10,627 nt of DNA from Deltaproteobacteria bacterium (lineage in GTDB: Bacteria > UBA10199 > SBBF01), in NCBI GenBank assembly GCA_016207765.1, contig JACQOY010000068.1, positions 1 through 10,627 on the forward strand, in the 5' to 3' direction. The position numbers and the translations under genes were made by a program. Shown piece by piece: positions 1 to 6,470 of this stretch; position 1 is the first letter of the stretch; every line of letters starts with the position of its first letter. Below the pieces are notes generated by a model. The model did no database searches, was not told the DNA's origin, and saw only the letters and a list, made by a program, of their open reading frames with translations.

Positions 1-1
1 C

Positions 2-784
2 TTCCACGGCTGGATGGACATGGGGGCGAGTTTTGAATTTTTCTGCCGGGAACTCGAATCCGATTTTTACTGCATCGCCCCCGATCTGCGCGGATTTGGC
101 AAAAGCGGCCACACCAAAGATCCACTCGGTTATTTTTTCTATGAATATGTCGCCGATCTGCACGAGCTTTTCAACAAGCTGGCGCCGGACGAAAAAATAC
201 GGGTACTCGGGCATTCGATGGGAGGGAATATCGTCTCCCTCTACGCCGGCACCTTTCCCGAGCGGGTGAGCCATTTTGTGAACGTCGAAGGCTTCGGCAT
301 CCAGGATATGCCGCCATCGATGGGGCCTGAGCGGATGCGGCAATGGATTGAAAGTCCGGCCGACAAAGGGTTTAGGGTCTACAAAAAAATACCCGAACTG
401 GCTGATCGCCTGATTCAGGCAAATCCACATCTCCCGATGAAACGGGCTCTTTTTCTCGCCCGATATCTCAGCAAAAAAGTGAAGGGGGGTTATGTGATTG
501 CCGCCGACCCAAAGCACAAGATGAAAAATCCGTATTTGTTTCAGCTTAGGAACATTTATTCCTTCTGGGAAAAAATCGGGGCAAAATGTCTTCTCGTCTC
601 GGCGGAGCATACGGAAATGGGGGAGTGGATGGGAGGGGAAGAAAATCTTCAAAAAGAAATAGCCGGGCGTTACGGCCGTTTTCCCGCCGGTTCGCAGACG
701 GTTGTGATGAAAGATTGTGGCCACATGATCCACCACGAAAAACCTTCGGTGCTGGCGCGACTTGTAAAAGATTTTTTAAAATGA
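2..784 (+). CDS. alpha/beta hydrolase, 5'-truncated by window edge
   Basis: A serine hydrolase of the alpha/beta fold, probably cytosolic; the substrate cannot be told from sequence. The frame is open to the left edge and reads F-H-G-W just before the first in-window ATG (position 14). That H-G-W is the usual oxyanion-hole motif, so the true start lies upstream of the window. Numbering from the ATG at 14, the strand-4 motif DLRGFGKSG is at 24-32, the nucleophile elbow GHSMGG at 66-71 (Ser68), a likely acid in the VSAEHTE segment (Glu198 as an acid replacing Asp, or a nearby residue), and the catalytic His237 in DCGHMIHHEKPS. A helical cap of about 100 residues separates the elbow from the acid. 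The family (haloalkane dehalogenase, epoxide hydrolase or esterase-like) is certain at fold level only. It is followed directly by an inverted repeat and then the Fic gene. Confidence 0.93.
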   Translation, partial: FHGWMDMGASFEFFCRELESDFYCIAPDLRGFGKSGHTKDPLGYFFYEYVADLHELFNKLAPDEKIRVLGHSMGGNIVSLYAGTFPERVSHFVNVEGFGIQDMPPSMGPERMRQWIESPADKGFRVYKKIPELADRLIQANPHLPMKRALFLARYLSKKVKGGYVIAADPKHKMKNPYLFQLRNIYSFWEKIGAKCLLVSAEHTEMGEWMGGEENLQKEIAGRYGRFPAGSQTVVMKDCGHMIHHEKPSVLARLVKDFLK

Positions 785-815
785 GTGAAGCGATTAGGCC
801 CATTAATCGCTTCAC
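785..815. repeat. perfect 12-bp inverted repeat with 7-nt loop
   Basis: The arms gtgaagcgatta (785-796) and taatcgcttcac (804-815) are exact reverse complements around the loop ggcccat. The repeat begins immediately after the hydrolase stop codon. It is not followed by a T-run on the + strand, so it is a poor intrinsic terminator. A third, 10-of-11 copy of the half-site (tgaagcaatta, 820-830) follows in direct orientation. Its right end coincides with a possible -35 box for the Fic gene, so an operator is an attractive reading; a 3'-end stabilising hairpin for the hydrolase mRNA is the alternative. Confidence 0.75.
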
Positions 816-839
816 AAAATGAAGCAATTATTGTATCCT
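811..839 (+). promoter_or_regulatory. candidate sigma-70-type promoter for the Fic gene
   Basis: TTCACA (811-816, 5 of 6 matches to TTGACA) and TATCCT (834-839, 4 of 6 to TATAAT) are separated by 17 nt. The -10 box ends 7 nt before the ATG at 847, so transcription would begin at or next to the start codon. The gene lacks a convincing Shine-Dalgarno sequence, which fits a leaderless transcript. The -35 box overlaps the right arm of the inverted repeat. This is inferred from consensus matching only. Confidence 0.4.
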
Positions 840-846
840 TCCAGGC

Positions 847-1965
847 ATGCGTTATATCTGGCAGGAAAAGAGTTGGCCCCGTTTGACGTGGGATTCCAAA
901 CGCCTCATCGAACCGCTGGGGAAGGCCCGTCGCGCGCAGGGGGAGCTTATCGCCAGGGTCTCGGCGCTTGGCCTTGCCTCAAGGCTTGAGGCCCAAGCCG
1001 ATCTTGTCTCCGAAGAGGCGTTAAAAACGGCGGCCATTGAAGGAGAAAAACTCAATCCCCTGTCGGTTCGCTCATCCGTTGCAAGGCGCCTGGGGTTGCC
1101 CACAGCGGGTCTTCCTCCGACACAACGTGCCGTTGACGGCTTGGTGGAGGTGTTGCTCGATGCCACCGCAAATTACGACAAACCCCTTACGTGCAAGCGA
1201 ATCAAAGGATGGCAAGCGGCTTTATTTCCAACCGGTTATTCAGGTTTTCATCGCATCGCAGTGGGGAGGTGGCGAAAGCACGATCCAATGCAGGTGCTCT
1301 CCGGACCCATCGGGCGGGAGAAGATCCACTTTGAGGCCCCTCCTTCCAACCGGGTGGAAAAAGAGATGGGGAAATTTCTTGTCTGGTGGAATAAAAGCAT
1401 CAAGGAAAGTCCCGTGGAAGGCTTGATCCGGGGGGGAATGGCCCATTTTTATTTTGTCGCCATTCATCCTTTCGAGGACGGCAATGGCCGGATTGCGCGG
1501 GCATTGACCGACATGGCCCTGGCCCAGGACGAAAAAATGTCTGACCGATTTTACAGCTTGTCTTCCCAAATTATGACAGAGCGGGATGCCTATTATGCGG
1601 TTCTCGAAAAAACTTCGAAAGGGAATGGCGATATTACGGAGTGGCTTCTCTGGTTTGTTTCCTGTGTCGAACGAGCGATTGGCCGATCGGAAAAACTTCT
1701 TGAGAGAATACTGGGCAAGGTTAAATTTTGGCAGGACCACGCCGCGACGTCCATCAATGCCCATCAGCGCAAGGTAATCAACCGATTACTCGATGCCGGA
1801 GAGGGAGGTTTTGAAGGGGGCCTGACGACCCGCAAGTACGTTTCGCTTGCCAAAGTCAGCAGGGCCACCGCCTACCGTGAGATGGATGACCTGGTCGCCA
1901 AGAAAATACTGGTCTCAAACTCATCCGGCGGGCGGAGTACGAGTTATCGGTTGGTTTGGAAGTAA
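847..1965 (+). CDS. Fic family AMP-transferase (DUF4172-like N-terminus, C-terminal winged helix)
   Basis: Fic proteins usually transfer AMP from ATP to a hydroxyl side chain of a target protein, and some remove it. The 372-residue protein has, in order: an N-terminal region starting with a WQxxxWPxxxWD pattern typical of DUF4172; an inhibitory motif T-x-x-x-E-G at 61-66 (Glu65), which in class II Fic proteins blocks the ATP pocket; a flap region around 132-154; the catalytic signature HPFEDGNGRIAR at 207-218 (His207 acting as base); and a winged-helix-like segment at about 305-372 with a recognition-helix pattern SRATAYREMDDLVAKK. Length and layout match single-gene Fic proteins such as the 372-residue Shewanella SoFic, as remembered. 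No antitoxin gene adjoins it, which agrees with self-inhibition in cis. The winged helix might bind its own promoter. The ATG is chosen because the conserved N-terminus begins there; only a weak cagg precedes it. Confidence 0.93.
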   Translation: MRYIWQEKSWPRLTWDSKRLIEPLGKARRAQGELIARVSALGLASRLEAQADLVSEEALKTAAIEGEKLNPLSVRSSVARRLGLPTAGLPPTQRAVDGLVEVLLDATANYDKPLTCKRIKGWQAALFPTGYSGFHRIAVGRWRKHDPMQVLSGPIGREKIHFEAPPSNRVEKEMGKFLVWWNKSIKESPVEGLIRGGMAHFYFVAIHPFEDGNGRIARALTDMALAQDEKMSDRFYSLSSQIMTERDAYYAVLEKTSKGNGDITEWLLWFVSCVERAIGRSEKLLERILGKVKFWQDHAATSINAHQRKVINRLLDAGEGGFEGGLTTRKYVSLAKVSRATAYREMDDLVAKKILVSNSSGGRSTSYRLVWK

Positions 1966-1993
1966 CGGCGTTTTCTGGAGTTGTCTTTGGAGT

Positions 1994-2022
1994 TTGCAAA
2001 CCGCCGTTGTTTCCTTTATACT
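1994..2022 (+). promoter_or_regulatory. promoter for the lipoprotein gene, with palindrome over -35
   Basis: TTGCAA (1994-1999) and TATACT (2017-2022, 5 of 6) are 17 nt apart, which would start the transcript near 2029 and leave a leader of about 23 nt containing the Shine-Dalgarno sequence. The -35 box lies inside a perfect 10-bp palindrome gtttgcaaac (1992-2001). Flanking 7-bp arms aacggcg (1964-1970) and cgccgtt (2002-2008) could also pair over a 31-nt loop just after the Fic stop codon, followed by T-rich DNA, possibly ending the Fic transcript. Confidence 0.5.
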
Positions 2023-2051
2023 GCACGTTCAAGTCAAACAAAGGGGGTTCT

Positions 2052-3122
2052 GTGAAAAAAAGTTTTTTGGGATGTTTGGCGGTCGGTGTCGTTCTGATTA
2101 TGTCGGCTTGCAGTTCTTCGTCTTCGTCCGATGCGGGGAATAACGAGGCGGCATCAGGGCTCCAGTTTAATGCCGCCGGCGATTTTGACAGCTCGGCCAG
2201 CGCCGCCGCGGCCCTCATTCGGGGGGTAACCACGGGGGAGTGCGCCGACCTGGAAGATAATCCCACGATGGACGATCCCATACTGGAAGACGGGCTCGAT
2301 TGCGATGAAGACGGCGGTATTGTGGCCCATGTTACCCCCAGCCGATATGCCCTTGCCTTCAAGAGGGCGATCCTTGTGCCGGCGGATGTGGAGGGGGAAG
2401 ATGCCGAATCGGTCGATCTGATTGCCGATACGGGAACCCTTGCCTTGTCCGAGGTGGTCGATTTCACGGAGGACGACACCGAAGAGTCGGTCATCAGCAT
2501 CAGCTCCGCCGATCTGCCGGCAGGAACCTACAGCGGCGTCGAGGTGGAGCTGTACTATTTCCAGCTCACCTTTTCGGTGGCCGGTGTGGAGCAGAACGTC
2601 CGTGTCTACATGAGTGATGATGATTTTGAGGACGAAGGAAGCCTCGGTCATCACCAGGGGGATATCACCTTCATTAACGACAATGGCACCCCCGCCGATT
2701 ACTCGGATGATACTGAAGAGGGATGGGTTGATGACACTTGGCTTGCCGAGAATCTGACCGACACGCGCGGCGAGGCGCAAAACGGCGCGGGAGGGGTTGA
2801 TGACGAAACCGGCCATGACCGCGGTTTTTTTGGGAATGAGGAACTATGGGGGCAGGAAGAACTGGATCAGGGGGCCGGACAGGATATTTATGTTGAGACC
2901 CTGGATTTTGATGAACCGCTGGTGATCGATCCCGAAGTTCTTACCACCATTACCGCCACCTTCTCCGTGGCCGATACCTTCTACTACGAGGACTTCGCGC
3001 CGCAAAATACCGCTGACTTTCCCGGTTTCTATCCGGGAGATGGGGGGGAGGCGGGTGCGGATACCGAGGAATGGGCCCCTCTGATACCCACGGCGGAGAT
3101 CGAGACGACAACTTCCTCTTAG
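2052..3122 (+). CDS. acidic lipoprotein of unknown function
   Basis: A 356-residue predicted lipoprotein. The start is GTG at 2052, preceded by aaggggg with 4-nt spacing; the frame is open farther upstream but that part overlaps the Fic gene and lacks a signal sequence. The N-terminus is VKKSF, a hydrophobic stretch and the lipobox M-S-A-C, so Cys20 would be lipidated after signal-peptidase II cleavage. A run of six serines follows as a linker. The mature part is very rich in Asp and Glu, with two cysteines (64 and 84) and loops such as DCDEDGG and NDNGTPADYSDD that resemble calcium-binding loops. A central beta-rich portion (about 95-190) contains DLPAGTYSGVEVEL, a pattern seen in DUF4382-type surface lipoproteins; that similarity is from memory and weak. 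No enzyme motif is visible. It is likely a monocistronic gene anchored in the outer membrane or facing the periplasm. Confidence 0.9.
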   Translation: MKKSFLGCLAVGVVLIMSACSSSSSSDAGNNEAASGLQFNAAGDFDSSASAAAALIRGVTTGECADLEDNPTMDDPILEDGLDCDEDGGIVAHVTPSRYALAFKRAILVPADVEGEDAESVDLIADTGTLALSEVVDFTEDDTEESVISISSADLPAGTYSGVEVELYYFQLTFSVAGVEQNVRVYMSDDDFEDEGSLGHHQGDITFINDNGTPADYSDDTEEGWVDDTWLAENLTDTRGEAQNGAGGVDDETGHDRGFFGNEELWGQEELDQGAGQDIYVETLDFDEPLVIDPEVLTTITATFSVADTFYYEDFAPQNTADFPGFYPGDGGEAGADTEEWAPLIPTAEIETTTSS

Positions 3123-3133
3123 GAGGTTGTTTT
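3108..3133 (+). terminator. intrinsic terminator overlapping both stop codons
   Basis: The arms acaacttcct (3108-3117) and aggaggttgt (3121-3130) form a 10-bp stem with one G-U pair and a 3-nt loop ctt, followed by tttt and ctc. The hairpin lies across the TAG of the lipoprotein gene and the TAA of the convergent cutA gene. Read on the minus strand the G-U pair becomes a C-A mismatch and no T-run follows, so it should act mainly on the lipoprotein transcript. Confidence 0.6.
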
Positions 3134-3433
3134 CTCAATCCATACAAGAAAATCGTGATTGCCGTCCGTAATCGGCAGGGCCACAATGCAAGGGCAGTCG
3201 TAACTGTGAAGTGATTTTGCTTTTTCGATCAATTTTTTGACCAGCGTTTCCCTCGTTTTGGCGATCAGAACCGTTTCCTTCGCTTCCTCAATTTTTCCCT
3301 CCCACCGGTAGATGGAATTCATGCCGTCGATAATATTCACGCAGGCGGCCAGCCGCTCCTCCACAAGGGTGCGACCGATTTTGTCGGCCTCAGTGCGGTT
3401 GGAGCAGGTAATATAGACTACTGCGTAGCGCAT
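3119..3433 (-). CDS. cutA: CutA1-type divalent-cation tolerance protein
   Basis: A small cytosolic protein of the CutA1 family, trimeric in known members and named for copper/divalent-cation tolerance, though its molecular role is still debated. The 104 residues are full length. Family blocks are visible: an N-terminal strand AVVYITCSNR, ERLAACVN at 26-33, IYRWEGKIEE at 41-50, a central KETVLIAKT strand, HSYDCPCIVALPI at 76-88 (usually HPYEVPEII-LPI) and the final FLVWI at 95-99. The ATG at 3433 fits the family's usual N-terminus. No Shine-Dalgarno sequence is seen. The gene follows corA by 72 nt on the same strand, and both concern divalent metals. Its stop codon overlaps that of the convergent lipoprotein gene by 4 nt. 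Confidence 0.95.
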   Translation of the reverse strand: MRYAVVYITCSNRTEADKIGRTLVEERLAACVNIIDGMNSIYRWEGKIEEAKETVLIAKTRETLVKKLIEKAKSLHSYDCPCIVALPITDGNHDFLVWIEKTTS

Positions 3434-3436
3434 ATA

Positions 3437-3451
3437 TAAAGTGACACTTTA
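3437..3451. promoter_or_regulatory. palindrome upstream of cutA, possible operator
   Basis: taaagtg-a-cacttta is a perfect palindrome with 7-bp arms around one base, lying 3 nt upstream of the cutA start. It falls in the 72-nt gap between corA and cutA. Position and size fit a regulator binding site or a site blocking translation initiation. No known metal-regulator consensus is claimed. Confidence 0.35.
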
Positions 3452-3505
3452 AAGCATATGGGCCGTGGAAAAAAGTGTTATTCTGTTTGTGCCCAGACAA
3501 GAGGT

Positions 3506-4573
3506 TCAAAACCATTTTTTCTTCTTGAAAAAGGCGAGCATGAAAAGAACCAGCAAACCCATGCCGGTCATCACGGCGGGATAGCCCCACCACCAGCGAA
3601 GTTCCGGCATATATCCAAAATTCATCCCGTAAATGCCGACAATAAACGTCAGCGGCAAAAAAATCGTGCCGATTACGGTAAGCACCTTCATGATCTCATT
3701 CATCCGGTTGGCGTTTCCGGAGAGATAGATGTTCACCAGTTCGGCAAGCGTGTCGCGAAATGTTTCGATGATATCCATCGTCTGGACGGCGTGATCGTAA
3801 ATATCCCGAAAATAGACGAGGGTGTTCCGGTGAATAAGAGGCGATTCACCGCGTTCCAACTGGCCGATCACTTCCCGGAGAGGCCATACCGATTTGCGGA
3901 GAAAGATAAGCTCCCTTTTCAACCGATGCACTTCCTGCATCGTCTTGGAAGAGGTCTTTGCCGAAATTTCCGTTTCCAGATCCTCGATTTTGTCCCCCAT
4001 CTTCTCAAAGACCGCGAAATAATTGTCGATAATGGCATCCATCAGTGAATAGGCCAGATAATCGGCCCCCATTTTTCGGATCGTTCCTTTGCCGGCGCGA
4101 ATCCGTTCCCGGATCGGGTCAAAAACATCGCCGACCTCTTTTTCCTGAAATGAAATGACATAATTTTTGCCGAGGATGAGGCTGACCTGCTCGGCAACAA
4201 TTTCCTTTTTGTGTTCACCGTTATAGAGCATTTTCAGGACCACATAAAGATAGTCGTCGTGGTCTTCTATTTTGGGGCGCTGGTCGGTGTTCAAGATGTC
4301 TTCCAGAACGAGGGGATGAAGATCGAACACGGCGCCGATTTTCTGGACGACATCGGCATCGTGAACACCATCGACGTTTATCCAGGTAATTCCCGGTTTG
4401 TTTTTGTATTCCGCGCAGGAGGTCGAATAGGGGATTTCTTTTTCCTCAAAACCGTCTTCGGTAAAATTGAATGCGGTGATTTTGACCGTTTCGGACTTTC
4501 TTTCACCGATGTGGATGAGAGAGCCGGGAGGGAGGCCCGCCTTTTTCGAGCGTCTTTTCATCAGTTGGGACAT
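3506..4573 (-). CDS. corA: CorA-type magnesium/cobalt channel
   Basis: CorA proteins are pentameric inner-membrane channels for Mg2+ and Co2+. The 355-residue protein begins with a basic segment leading to LPPGSLIHIGE, then the alpha/beta cytosolic domain with ITWINVDG, HPLVLEDILN and QRPKIEDHDDYLYVVLKM, a long helical stalk (about 150-290), and two C-terminal membrane segments. The signature YGMNF, with GMN at 316-318, closes the first membrane segment; the second is followed by a lysine-rich tail KKKKWF, as in the family. The ATG at 4573 is preferred over an upstream TTG (4591), because a good promoter (ATGACA, 16 nt, TACAAT at 4583-4610) would start transcription just before this ATG. An ATG at 4561 is also possible. 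It is divergent from the epimerase gene and upstream of cutA. Confidence 0.96.
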   Translation of the reverse strand: MSQLMKRRSKKAGLPPGSLIHIGERKSETVKITAFNFTEDGFEEKEIPYSTSCAEYKNKPGITWINVDGVHDADVVQKIGAVFDLHPLVLEDILNTDQRPKIEDHDDYLYVVLKMLYNGEHKKEIVAEQVSLILGKNYVISFQEKEVGDVFDPIRERIRAGKGTIRKMGADYLAYSLMDAIIDNYFAVFEKMGDKIEDLETEISAKTSSKTMQEVHRLKRELIFLRKSVWPLREVIGQLERGESPLIHRNTLVYFRDIYDHAVQTMDIIETFRDTLAELVNIYLSGNANRMNEIMKVLTVIGTIFLPLTFIVGIYGMNFGYMPELRWWWGYPAVMTGMGLLVLFMLAFFKKKKWF

Positions 4574-4582
4574 GATGATTCT

Positions 4583-4610
4583 ATTGTACAAACCCTGCTG
4601 ATCTTGTCAT
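4583..4610 (-). promoter_or_regulatory. candidate promoter for corA
   Basis: On the minus strand ATGACA (4610-4605, 5 of 6) and TACAAT (4588-4583, 5 of 6) are spaced by 16 nt. The expected start is around 4576, leaving only about 3 nt of leader before the ATG at 4573. The same short gap must also hold the start of the divergent epimerase gene, whose own -10-like TGTAAT is at 4610-4615. Confidence 0.5.
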
Positions 4611-4621
4611 GTAATTAATTG

Positions 4622-5458
4622 ATGAAAATTCTCATTGCCGGATGCGGGTATGTGGGGTCGGCTCTGGCTGTGCGTCTTCTGGAAGAGGGGCACGATGTCT
4701 GGGGGCTTAAACGGCATTCAGCCGGACTGCCTTTGGGGATAAAACCGGTTGTGGCCGATCTCGCCTGTGTCGATTCGCTCACATCTCTTCCGTCGAATCT
4801 CGACTCTGTTTTTTATCTCGCGTCGGCCGACGCGATTGATGATTCGGCTTACCGGGCGGCCTATGTCGACGGCATCAAAAACCTGGTGACCGCCCTAAAG
4901 GGGCAGACGATCAGGCGGTTTTTCTTTATTTCAAGCACCCGGGTTTATTCTCAGAAAAACGGGGAGTGGGTGGATGAGGCCACTGCGACCAATCCCGTAA
5001 CCTTTGCGGGACAACGCCTTTTGGAAGGGGAGCAGATTGCGCTTAATGCCCCATGGTCCGCCACGGTTGTGCGATTCGGGGGAATTTACGGTCCCGGAAG
5101 GGCCGGATTAATCGACCGGATTCGCGAGGGGAAAACGATTCTCAAGGAAGGACCGCCGGTTTACACAAATCGGATTCATGTCGACGATTGTGCCGCTGTT
5201 CTGCATCATCTCATGACCCTGAAGAGTCCCGCAGACCTCTATCTTGCCGTCGATTGCGAACCGGCTGAACAGAAGGAGGTCTATGGCTGGATTGCGGCCC
5301 GTCTTGGCGTTCCAGCCCCTGTTGTCGGCAAAAAAGAACCCACCGCCTACGAGTCTCGCGGTGAAAGCAATAAACGATGCCGAAATAACCGACTCCTTGC
5401 CACGGGCTATAAATTTCTTTACCCCACTTTTCGGGAGGGGTATGGGAGTCTGATATGA
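4622..5458 (+). CDS. NAD-dependent epimerase/dehydratase family protein, YeeZ-like
   Basis: An extended short-chain-dehydrogenase-like protein of 278 residues, of the YeeZ type; its substrate is unknown. The Rossmann dinucleotide motif GCGYVG is at 7-12. Further blocks are VFYLASA (63-69), the SSTRVYSQ strand (104-111) followed by GEWVDEATATNP, RFGGIYGPGR (151-160) and NRIHVDDCA (183-191). The C-terminus NKRC...YKFLYPTFREGY is typical of this subgroup. The classical YxxxK catalytic pair is absent: the corresponding region reads FAGQRLLEGE, as in E. coli YeeZ, so ordinary SDR chemistry is uncertain. ATG 4622 is chosen over an adjacent TTG at 4619; no Shine-Dalgarno sequence precedes it. The stop overlaps the pdxH start by ATGA, indicating translational coupling. 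Confidence 0.92.
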   Translation: MKILIAGCGYVGSALAVRLLEEGHDVWGLKRHSAGLPLGIKPVVADLACVDSLTSLPSNLDSVFYLASADAIDDSAYRAAYVDGIKNLVTALKGQTIRRFFFISSTRVYSQKNGEWVDEATATNPVTFAGQRLLEGEQIALNAPWSATVVRFGGIYGPGRAGLIDRIREGKTILKEGPPVYTNRIHVDDCAAVLHHLMTLKSPADLYLAVDCEPAEQKEVYGWIAARLGVPAPVVGKKEPTAYESRGESNKRCRNNRLLATGYKFLYPTFREGYGSLI

Positions 5459-6054
5459 ACAAGAAAGATCTTCTTCCCGATCCCTTTAAACAATTTCGAC
5501 TCTGGTATGACGAGGCCTGCGGCCACAAGGCGATAGAGCTTCCGTGGGCCTGTTGTCTTTCGACCATTAGCGAAGACGGTTTTCCGGACGGACGGATGAT
5601 GCTTTTGAAAGAAGCGGATGACCGGGGTTTTGTCCTCTACACGAATGCCCAATCCCCCAAGGGAAAATCACTGCTCGGCAACAAAAAGGGGGCGCTGACT
5701 TTTTACTGGGAAGATTTTCGGAGGCAAATCCGCGTTCAGGGGGAGGCGGAACAGGTTACCCCTGCCGAGGCCGACGCCTATTTCGTGTCCCGGCCCCGCG
5801 AATCGCAGATCGGCGCGTGGGTCTCTCAACAGAGCCAAAAGCTTGAGAGCCGGGAAGTCCTCGATAAAAAGTTCGGGGAATATTCAAAAAAATTTGAAGG
5901 AAAAGAGGTTTCCCGCCCCCCGTACTGGACCGGATTTCGCATCATTCCGGCAAAAATCGAATTCTGGCAGGAACGCGACAACCGGCTTCATGACCGGTTT
6001 TTGTACACGCGGACAAAATCGGGCGATTGGAAGATTGAAAGATTGTATCCGTAG
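5455..6054 (+). CDS. pdxH: pyridoxamine 5'-phosphate oxidase
   Basis: An FMN-dependent cytosolic oxidase that converts pyridoxine or pyridoxamine 5'-phosphate to pyridoxal 5'-phosphate, the last step of vitamin B6 synthesis or salvage. The 199 residues cover the whole family: GRMMLLKEADDRGFVLYTN (46-64), KGKSLL, FYWEDFRRQIRVQG (83-96), the substrate-binding RPRESQIGAWVSQQSQ (113-128), PYWTGFRIIPAKIEFWQ (156-172), RLHDR (177-181) and the C-terminal ERLYP. It lacks the roughly 20-residue N-terminal extension of the E. coli enzyme, which is common. W-T-G-F replaces the more usual W-G-G-F/Y. The ATG overlaps the upstream epimerase stop codon (ATGA). It ends with TAG exactly at the family's C-terminus, showing that TAG terminates normally here. 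Confidence 0.97.
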   Translation: MNKKDLLPDPFKQFRLWYDEACGHKAIELPWACCLSTISEDGFPDGRMMLLKEADDRGFVLYTNAQSPKGKSLLGNKKGALTFYWEDFRRQIRVQGEAEQVTPAEADAYFVSRPRESQIGAWVSQQSQKLESREVLDKKFGEYSKKFEGKEVSRPPYWTGFRIIPAKIEFWQERDNRLHDRFLYTRTKSGDWKIERLYP

Positions 6055-6074
6055 GGGTTTGGCAAATCTCTTGT

Positions 6075-6470
6075 TCAATGCGATTTGAGAATAACGTGGT
6101 GTCTGCGGTTATCAAACGTAATTTTGTAGCGGTCAAAAAGGTCCAATCCCAAAATATTAAAGCCGACTTTAAGCCTGCTTGAAAATCCGATGTTCATTAA
6201 GAATCGATTTTTACCTACCTGTAGAGACACCTTGTGCAGATAGAAAGGAAGCGAATCGCCATCCCCCACCACGGCAAGCATCCTGGTGCCGGTCGTCAGA
6301 CTTAATCCCAAAAGATCGGCAACAGAATCGTCAAATATGGAATAGAAGGCGCCTGAATCCAGATATGCATTTACTTTCCACCACTGGTCTTTTTGACCCT
6401 TGATGCCGACAGGAATAATTGGAAGGCTCCGTCCCCGGTGGTAGGAGTAGGGAAAAACTAAAGCAGGCAT
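6075..6470 (-). CDS. retropepsin-like aspartic protease
   Basis: A 131-residue single-domain pepsin-type protein, which would have to dimerise to form an active site, as retropepsins do. It begins MPALVFPY, followed by SLPIIPVGI, the catalytic loop YLDSGAFYSIF (Asp38-Ser-Gly-Ala) and the second family motif, a hydrophobic pair plus Gly in FNILGLDLFDRYKITFD (ILG at 106-108). It has no signal peptide or membrane segment, so it is probably cytosolic. The ATG at 6470 lies inside the end of the DUF5678 gene (13-nt overlap), so translation is likely coupled. It ends 20 nt from the convergent pdxH stop. Activity is inferred; the natural substrate is unknown. Confidence 0.85.
   Translation of the reverse strand: MPALVFPYSYHRGRSLPIIPVGIKGQKDQWWKVNAYLDSGAFYSIFDDSVADLLGLSLTTGTRMLAVVGDGDSLPFYLHKVSLQVGKNRFLMNIGFSSRLKVGFNILGLDLFDRYKITFDNRRHHVILKSH

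Noticed and set aside
785..830. Intrinsic terminator for the hydrolase gene
   Set aside because: The stem is good but is followed by aaaatgaag rather than a T-run, so an operator or 3'-stabilising hairpin is preferred.
1240..1764. Long minus-strand open frame within the Fic gene
   Set aside because: It lies opposite a gene with clear motifs, and its translation is Pro/Arg/His-rich low-information sequence.
1956..2051. Upstream extension of the lipoprotein gene to an ATG at 1956
   Set aside because: It overlaps the Fic gene and the promoter, and would bury the signal peptide and lipobox; GTG 2052 has the Shine-Dalgarno sequence.
6055..6090. Terminator between pdxH and the convergent aspartic protease gene
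   Set aside because: Only a 6-bp stem (caaatc/gatttg) with a 13-nt loop and no T-run on either side.
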